Assembly (NCBI RefSeq): GCF_004798865.1
Contig: NW_025336481.1
Location: 22,950,635 to 23,014,634, forward strand
Length of the DNA stretch: 64,000 nt
Source: Varanus komodoensis
Lineage: Eukaryota > Chordata > Lepidosauria > Squamata > Varanidae
Direction: 5' to 3'
Shown: positions 61,401 to 64,000 of the stretch, piece by piece
Numbering within the stretch: position 1 is the first letter of the stretch
Layout of the letters: every line of letters begins with the position of its first letter
Notes under the pieces: model-generated
What the model saw: the letters and a program-made list of their open reading frames with translations, nothing else
What the model was told of the DNA's origin: nothing
Databases searched by the model: none
Made by a program: the position numbers and the translations under genes

Positions 61401-63343
61401 TATCAAACATTATCCATCTTTATAAATAATAACATGTTTTATACATTAATGTAAGCTTCCTTACCAATTCTCATTTTGACTTTTGCCAGTAATCTGACAT
61501 GTGGCAGATAAATGTTTTTCATAGGTACCCTTAAAGTTGTCCTTGTAGGGTCTTCAGCATGCTGCTCAAGTGATTGTCCCAAAAGAAATAACTGTTGAGA
61601 AATGTAGTTTGATAACACAAATTATACAATCTATATTTCCCTCTACTTATAGTTCGTACCTTCCATAAAAAGCTGTAGTTAAAATGCCATCCGACACATG
61701 AGAGATATTACCAACTTAAGATAACTAAATGATTTGCAGGTATCTAAAAATCTTTGGGGGGGGGTGGAAACTAACAGGAGAAACCCTCAGAATCACCTCT
61801 GAAGAGGGGATCTCTCAAGTAACTAGGTAGAGAAGAGAATGCAGTGGGTGGGATATTCAACAGAAGCACTTTGCACTGCAACATTTCATTGTAGGACCAC
61901 CAGACATACACTTGCTACTTCCATTTATCTTATAGATATTACATATCATAATATGCATATTATGATTTTAATGGTTTTTAATGCTCTTGTACACTATTCT
62001 GAGAGCTTCTGCTAACTGAACAGTTTATAAACTGGATGGATGGCTGCTTGTCGCTGTAACAAAGGCTTTTTTAAAGGGGGAGATTTGCCCCTCCTTTTTG
62101 CCATACCACCAAATTTCAGCAGCAAATTTGGTGGCACTTAAACATATGTATTTCATGGGCCGTGTGTTGCCCACCTGTGCATACATAGATCAAATGTGGT
62201 GCAGCAAACAGAGTGGGAAATGTAGATCAGGAAGGCCTAGTTCAAATCCTGGGATGTTCACAGGGTGACTTTCATATCATGTTGATTTTCCTTTTCTTGC
62301 AAAGTTAAAGTGGGAATACTTTTTAAAACACTTATGTCCCTCTGAGTTCCTTGAAGGAAGGGCAAAATATAAAGGTGATATGATTACACTCACCTGTTTA
62401 ACAACAAGTTCATGTGCTAGAATTAATAAATTCAGTTGCTCAATTTTAGCCATGGGATGTTTCGAATCATCCTCTGCTTGTGTTCTCATTATATCAGCTA
62501 GCAGTAGCATACTTCGGACTAGTGTTAAAGAAGCTGTGGGAGAAATCAGTGTCCTTTCTTCAAGTAACCTGATTATATCCTGTATGGACACAAGAACATA
62601 AAGATATATTTATATTTACAGGTAGATCAGTGTTTCTCAACCTCTTATTACATATCTTTCTTCTGAATTTACTCTATTGTCCTGCCTCTTACCCTCACTG
62701 TAGTTCTATCTATGCTTTCAACAGGGGAATGCAGATATGCTTACACACAGTTCTGTGCACTCAGGGATCTGTGGATTATAGTATTAAATCAAAACTGACA
62801 TTAGAAGAGGGACAGAACAGGACATCTCTTTCCTGTTATTAAAACCATGAAAAGAAAAAAGGATCAGAACAAAGCAGTTACTCTTCTCTCAAACTTAATT
62901 TGAATAATGGGATTGTGGTGGGAGGTAAGTAATTGAAGGTAATTGAAGCACAAATCCAATCTAACTTAGGGTCCACCTTCCGTGACATTCAACCTATCCA
63001 TTCCTTTGGTCAGGATTCTATCTCTGGATGTTTATCCATGCATCTTGAACCTCAGACAGCCCATTCCACACATTCAGAGTTGCCAACTTTAAATCCTTGA
63101 CATCTAGTTAACTAAGTAAAATAAAGCTATGAATTGTGTCAGAACTTTTCTAGGAAAAGTTAATCATTCACATTTGTGTTCAGACCTGTAGAGAAAGCTT
63201 AATGTCAGCCACTGGTTGTTTTTCTTGCAGGCTAAGCATAATGGCTTGCATTGTAATTTCAGCAAGTGTCTCAACATCATTGAATGCCTCAGCTTCCCGC
63301 TGTACCTCACTGATCAGACATGAACACTCTGTCAATTCATTTT
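37318..63343 (-). CDS. CFAP54: CFAP54-like, C-terminal 697 residues (15 exons, 5' part outside window)
   Basis: CFAP54 is a very large protein of the central apparatus of motile cilia (the C1d projection, with CFAP46, CFAP74 and CFAP221 in algae and mammals). Exons in transcript order: 63343-63186, 62579-62394, 61591-61465, 60916-60761, 59890-59782, 56967-56856, 52825-52736, 52016-51875, 49501-49319, 47977-47769, 46395-46210, 46142-46064, 43084-42933, 39168-39091 and 37446-37318 (TGA at 37320-37318). All 14 junctions agree in phase and no stop is found, so this is a working gene and not a pseudogene. The protein is mostly helical with hydrophobic repeats and no catalytic motif. The name rests on position directly upstream of NEDD1 on the same strand, as in human 12q23, and on general resemblance. 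I cannot recall the full human sequence. Confidence 0.85.
38345..38590 (-). repeat. tRNA-type SINE fragment (minus)
   Basis: GATTTATATCCTGCC, CTTACATTATTCTCCTCCTC, GTAAGGTAGGTTATGCAGAG and CCACTACACCAC are the reversed motif order of the same SINE family seen at 12183. Confidence 0.6.
38760..38900. repeat. Purine-rich stretch
   Basis: Long GGGGAGGGGA, GAAGGGAAAGGAGGGAAG-type run in a CFAP54 intron. Low complexity. Confidence 0.5.
39091..39168 (-). CDS. CFAP54: CFAP54-like exon, 26 codons
   Basis: Visible residues 630-655, acceptor ATTCAG and donor GAG/GTATGT. It encodes MVKKCFSEIKVLLSVGPDQP and PLTE, phase 0 on both sides. A short duplication (AATTACATAC) lies at the donor. Confidence 0.84.
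39180..41480. other. CFAP54-like intron, no element recognised
   Basis: AT-rich and mostly unique. Open frames here lack family signs and splice sites. Confidence 0.45.
41490..41640 (+). mobile_element. Old L2 LINE fragment
   Basis: TTCAATTCAAGATTCTGGTT, TTGACCTTCAAAGCTCC and AATCAGGTTATGTCTG follow the L2 segment coding for [20 protein letters not shown] (compare 28978-29043). Diverged. Confidence 0.55.
41745..41970 (-). mobile_element. CR1 LINE fragment (minus)
   Basis: ACAAAGTATTCCAAGTGTGG, CATAGATTTGTAGAGCGGCA and TTTGCCTTTTTCACAGCTGT are the complement of the CR1 coding 3' region. 42300-42660 may be a further decayed part of the same kind of element. Confidence 0.65.
42933..43084 (-). 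CDS. CFAP54: CFAP54-like exon
   Basis: Visible residues 579-629, acceptor TTGCAG and donor AAAG/GTACGT. It encodes REQLSDLTQQIELLMQSVMT, a likely coiled-coil start, then a Ser/Thr/Lys-rich tail. Confidence 0.84.
43240..43660 (-). mobile_element. DIRS retrotransposon fossil, tyrosine recombinase piece
   Basis: The minus strand (43486-43262) carries a stretch with VLSFRAIFLVARTVLKLESL and HSDPSFIPKVSSA, the pattern of the N-terminal half of the DIRS tyrosine recombinase. A related piece lies at 54330-54120. It is a broken, truncated, old copy without terminal repeats. Confidence 0.5.
43665..43880. mobile_element. hAT-type element, left part
   Basis: CAGTGATGGCAAACCTTTTA with GAGTGTTCAAACTGCAACCC and TTATTTATCACAAAGTGCC matches the copy at 13844. 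It stops at AATGAGTCACAG, where the R4-like LINE begins, so the right end is missing. Confidence 0.75.
43881..45415 (+). mobile_element. R4-like LINE fragment (reverse transcriptase and C-terminus)
   Basis: It begins within the reverse transcriptase: GVYWPPYYSIFT-like and YADG (from YADD) near 43998, then LNINYAKTKVMVF. The C-terminal frame 44947-45270 has CICGSPEVEDLLHYIHCWLF, a Cys/His pattern typical of R4 and related LINEs. It ends TAAATGCAATAAACTGGC and short tandem units. It has many breaks and a younger element inside (44412-44500). The clade is from recall. Confidence 0.6.
44412..44500 (-). mobile_element. L2 LINE 3' end inserted in the R4-like LINE
   Basis: On the minus strand it reads GTGAGCCGCCCCGAGGCTTC, GGCAAGGGGCGGCATAGAAA and then (TAAA)n, close to the tail of the L2 at 29440-29500. 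Hence it is young and landed after the R4-like copy. Confidence 0.85.
45420..46060. other. CFAP54-like intron, nothing recognised
   Basis: AT-rich sequence with no element or exon seen. Confidence 0.5.
46064..46142 (-). CDS. CFAP54: CFAP54-like exon, 26 codons
   Basis: Visible residues 553-578, acceptor TATGTAG and donor TTCAG/GTAGGA. It encodes NMIASDAVSSILSHIKKNQT. The last base plus TA of the next exon makes Val (VREQLSDL). Confidence 0.82.
46210..46395 (-). CDS. CFAP54: CFAP54-like exon, 62 codons
   Basis: Visible residues 491-552, acceptor ATATAG and donor ATG/GTATGA. It is a Ser-rich start (SESHSGYQKSSSIRISP) followed by VRELCVQWYLPSLEKS. The mix of low-complexity and ordered segments suggests a linker between folded parts. 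Confidence 0.83.
46740..47290 (-). mobile_element. L2 LINE fragment (minus), linker region
   Basis: The minus frame 47283-47098 has LWNMEMAWVVDTITPKCPV and LRLMKRVGRCLMYRWRKTCD, which align with [18 protein letters not shown] and [19 protein letters not shown] of the long L2. The rest is decayed. 47320-47590 may be an unrelated LTR end (no support beyond base composition). Confidence 0.75.
47769..47977 (-). CDS. CFAP54: CFAP54-like exon, 69 codons
   Basis: Visible residues 421-490, acceptor TCCACAG and donor AAAG/GTAATT. It encodes KEDALFTSVFDTTIALRLSE, LHCFLKTYLPVYSGCCLQE and EKPYFSVTVLGK. Length and phase fit both neighbours. Confidence 0.84.
48000..49230. other. CFAP54-like intron
   Basis: Near 48600-48665 ATGCATGTCTACTCAGAAGG belongs to the interspersed repeat also seen at 20330. 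Otherwise unrecognised. Confidence 0.4.
49319..49501 (-). CDS. CFAP54: CFAP54-like exon
   Basis: Visible residues 360-420, acceptor TTTCAG and donor GTTG/GTAGGT. It has an acidic, polar loop (GRSEGDAGESAPSEEDQEK) followed by IPWVHVIRYNTYLSRLLN. The loop is probably exposed and variable. Confidence 0.83.
49790..50215 (-). repeat. LINE-like fragment, possibly RTE group (minus)
   Basis: The minus frame 50038-49841 ends in a basic tail with KKRQRPSMRWID-like sequence and an SLEFAGVEQG-like segment, recalling the C-terminal tail of RTE-type LINEs. The plus strand reads GCTCAACTCCTGCAAACTCA, a common lizard repeat. Family not settled. Confidence 0.35.
50832..51136 (+). mobile_element. RTE/BovB LINE 3' end
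   Basis: [18 protein letters not shown] and [17 protein letters not shown] are encoded, then GGGTCACGATGGGTCGGATA and ACTAGCAACAACAA, the exact BovB 3' end shared with its SINEs. 5'-truncated. The coding part aligns with 4040-4240. Confidence 0.92.
51236..51268. repeat. TG/CG microsatellite
   Basis: TGTGTGTGTGCGTGTGTGCG followed by TGTGCGCGC, an alternating purine-pyrimidine run. Confidence 0.9.
51875..52016 (-). CDS. CFAP54: CFAP54-like exon
   Basis: Visible residues 313-359, acceptor TTCTAG and donor TCTG/GTATTT. It encodes LSGRKAVKLYHVRQTVLQHM and FALLDLSSSYKDFLS. The split codon becomes Asp with the next exon (DFLSDGYDV). Confidence 0.83.
52607..52680. repeat. Short palindromic MITE-like repeat
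   Basis: It starts TTCCCAACCTAGCGCCCTCC and ends CAGCTTGGGAAAGC, inverted at the ends, with TTGAACTACAACTCTCAA inside. This is a common reptile repeat form. Confidence 0.45.
52736..52825 (-). CDS. CFAP54: CFAP54-like exon, 30 codons
   Basis: Visible residues 283-312, phase 0 on both sides. It encodes TEELTALEMHRVQAWIAVRA. The acceptor is AATTTAG and the donor CAG/GTTTGT is poor. The correct phase with both neighbours supports the boundaries. Confidence 0.82.
53330..55580. mobile_element. DIRS retrotransposon fossil with pieces in both orientations
   Basis: Plus strand 53441-53656 carries the C-terminal half of a DIRS tyrosine recombinase (the HSTR motif, CRAATWATPCTFANHY). It runs into a terminal repeat with GGTTGCTTACCTGTAACTG near 53739. 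The minus strand carries a gag-like protein (about 55130-54690, with Cys-rich LCLLCLGEGH) and the N-terminal half of a recombinase (about 54330-54120). About 150 bases at 53955-54100 recur in the same orientation at 55425-55560. Reverse transcriptase and RNase H were not seen. It is broken, with several breaks, and is probably two or more copies or a rearranged one. The low divergence of the repeated ends suggests moderate age. Confidence 0.75.
55590..56850. other. CFAP54-like intron, nothing recognised
   Basis: No element or exon was identified. Confidence 0.4.
56856..56967 (-). CDS. CFAP54: CFAP54-like exon
   Basis: Visible residues 245-282, acceptor TTTTGCAG and donor AGC/GTATGT. It encodes LIRRSYMEIALLYFYLI and SGIVKGRTFKPS. 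It joins in phase 0 to the following exon at PSPTNTLRV. Confidence 0.83.
57000..57760. other. CFAP54-like intron, nothing recognised
   Basis: AT-rich stretch with a run of AAAACCAAAGCCAAAACCAC near 57250. No element recognised. Confidence 0.4.
57762..58145 (+). mobile_element. L2 LINE 3' fragment
   Basis: It encodes pieces matching the long L2 C-terminus (EALLRKPSLKDIRRMSTRRR, compare [20 protein letters not shown]). It ends with TTGTAAGCCACCCCAAGGCT and (AAATAAAT)n. It is 5'-truncated and moderately young. Confidence 0.9.
58160..58712 (-). mobile_element. Tigger/pogo DNA transposon remnant
   Basis: TA at 58158-58159 and 58713-58714 flank ends CAGTACTCTCAATTAACCAG and CCAGTTAACCAAGTGTCTAC, roughly inverted. 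The minus frame 58585-58382 contains VLTLKQKMEICKRLEKGESS, the start of the CENP-B-like DNA-binding domain of Tigger transposases. Most of the transposase is gone. Confidence 0.8.
58735..58822. repeat. Tigger-like element, right end only
   Basis: CAGGGGTCCTGCACCCCTAA followed by ACGAATGTGGAGGGCCAACT is the same end form as at 19330-19367. The left part is absent. Confidence 0.5.
58830..59780. other. CFAP54-like intron with interspersed repeat pieces
   Basis: 59060-59150, 59330-59400 and 59620-59680 contain variants of the ACTTACCTCAGACTAAGTTC and TTCTGAGTACATATGCACAG kind that recur in this window. CTGACTGACTGACTG at about 59104-59120 is a tiny microsatellite. Confidence 0.4.
59782..59890 (-). 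CDS. CFAP54: CFAP54-like exon
   Basis: Visible residues 209-244, acceptor TTTAAG and donor TATGG/GTGAGC. It encodes KIERQIDSLSVNKSTTAVEN and FLDAIQLSLQGYQNY. The preceding G plus GG, and the final GG plus A, both make Gly codons across the junctions. Confidence 0.83.
60761..60916 (-). CDS. CFAP54: CFAP54-like exon
   Basis: Visible residues 157-208, acceptor TTTTTAG and donor AAAG/GTAGCA. It encodes SELQWLQALKHTETALDLC and LELEAELLFRKG, a repeat-like amphipathic helix pair. The reading frame stays open for over 300 bases past the donor. The phase match with the next exon shows that the donor is used. Confidence 0.85.
61125..61149. repeat. (CATT)n microsatellite
   Basis: Six CATT units in a row. 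Confidence 0.9.
61465..61591 (-). CDS. CFAP54: CFAP54-like exon
   Basis: Visible residues 115-156, acceptor CAACAG and donor TTG/GTAAGG. It encodes LFLLGQSLEQHAEDP and NIYLPHVRLLAKVKMRI, and ends one base into a Gly codon that the next exon completes. Confidence 0.85.
61600..62190. other. CFAP54-like intron, unassigned
   Basis: No recognised element apart from a G run at 61757-61764. Confidence 0.4.
62195..62375 (+). repeat. Possible tRNA-type SINE fragment
   Basis: GTGGTGCAGCAAACAGAGTG, AGTTCAAATCCTGGGATGTT (B-box-like) and TTCCTTGAAGGAAGGGCAAA are in the order of the SINE at 12183 and 38345, but diverged. Confidence 0.4.
62394..62579 (-). CDS. CFAP54: CFAP54-like exon, 62 codons
   Basis: Visible residues 53-114, phase 0 on both sides, acceptor ATACAG and donor CAG/GTGAGT. 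It encodes a helical stretch with DIIRLLEERTLISPTASLTL and IEQLNLLILAHELVVKQ. The join to the next exon reads VVKQLFLLGQSLE without a break. Confidence 0.85.
62595..63180. other. CFAP54-like intron, nothing recognised
   Basis: No element or exon identified. Confidence 0.45.
63186..63343 (-). CDS. CFAP54: CFAP54-like exon (first in window)
   Basis: Encodes visible residues 1-52: NELTECSCLISEVQREAEAF and QAIMLSLQEKQPVADIKLSL. The acceptor is a long T-rich tract ending AAG, and the donor CAG/GTCTGA is weak. The first two bases complete a codon begun in an exon outside the window. Confidence 0.8.
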
Positions 63344-63349
63344 CTTAAA

Positions 63350-64000
63350 GAAAAAAGAATACACCTCAATTAACATTTAAAATACATTCTCAAATAATTG
63401 CACAGACAACTGTAATATTTATTTGTATATTCTAGGAGTTTTAGGATGTTTCTCTGCTTAAGCTTACATAGGATTGTGCCCTTGGAACACAGTCCTCCTC
63501 TTTGTCCCATATTGCTGACTGGAAGGATAGCATGCAGATCCTTTCCAGCAGTCTCTGCATGTGGGGAGGAGCACCAAAGGGGATCTTCCTCATGGCAGAG
63601 GTATCCAATGCTCCCATTGCAGAGTTCTTCCATTGGTGGAAGCAGGCAGAAGTGGCCAAAACAGGAAGCTCCTCAGGTGGGCAGACTCCTTGGGTGGGCT
63701 GCAGAAAAGCCAGTTTTATATCTACTTGATGTAACATAATTCTGTTACATAATAGTCAATTTTTTTTCTTTTGCCTTGAACAGGGTGGGCTAGGGGAAGA
63801 AAAGATCTGCCAGACCAAGCACTGAAAACAGGAGCACCCTCTCAATCTACTACATCGACCAGCACCAGTTGACAAGGCTAGGAGACAGCGTGTCTACCTT
63901 ATGACTCCCTACTGGCCACACTCAGGCTTGTTCTGCCTCTACAGATCTGCAATGTTAACTGATTGCCTGAACTTATATATGAATCCTTCAGATTCTGGAG
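63350..64000. other. CFAP54-like intron (partial)
   Basis: The minus frame at 63737-63441 is open for 98 codons but has no family sign and no phase-compatible splice pair was seen, so I do not call it an exon. Confidence 0.4.

Noticed and set aside
63441-63737. 98-codon minus frame, considered as an upstream CFAP54 exon
   Set aside because: No acceptor and donor pair in the phase needed for the exon at 63343.
1-64000. CRISPR arrays, operons, tRNA or rRNA genes
   Set aside because: Nothing with the needed spacing or folding was seen. The only tRNA-like sequences are SINE heads.

Overview
This is vertebrate nuclear DNA, most likely from a squamate reptile (lizard or snake). The evidence is split genes with GT-AG introns, a CpG-island promoter, and a repeat mix of RTE/BovB, L2 and CR1 LINEs, an R4-like LINE, DIRS retrotransposon fossils, hAT and Tigger/pogo-like DNA elements, and tRNA-derived SINEs of the type found in squamates. 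The species call is an inference from the repeats. A 100-base run of N at 33847-33946 marks an assembly gap.

Two host genes were found, both on the minus strand and head to tail. The right part (63343 down to 37318) holds the last 15 coding exons of a CFAP54-like gene (697 codons plus the stop). All splice phases fit without a break, and the gene runs off the right edge towards its 5' end. About 4.7 kb downstream lies the promoter of NEDD1 (CpG island about 32230-33450, non-coding exon 1 donor at 32652). NEDD1 coding exons run from 30996 down to 1169. They give about 607 residues that align with the WD40 propeller and most of the C-terminal region of the gamma-tubulin ring complex adaptor. 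The last roughly 55 residues lie beyond the left edge. The order CFAP54 then NEDD1 on one strand is the same as on human chromosome 12q23, which supports both names.

The rest is intron and intergenic DNA filled with repeats. The most notable are a nearly full-length L2 LINE inside NEDD1 intron 2 (about 25918-29512), an R4-like LINE with another element inserted in it (about 43881-45415), three BovB pieces, a DIRS fossil with parts in both orientations (about 53330-55580), and several short DNA transposons with clear terminal inverted repeats and target-site duplications.

The two genes have related cell biology. CFAP54 is a central-apparatus protein of motile cilia, and NEDD1 brings gamma-tubulin complexes to centrosomes and spindles. 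A sequence like an RFX X-box lies at the NEDD1 promoter. I found no new gene system, CRISPR array, RNA gene or operon-like structure. The unusual content is in the mobile elements.
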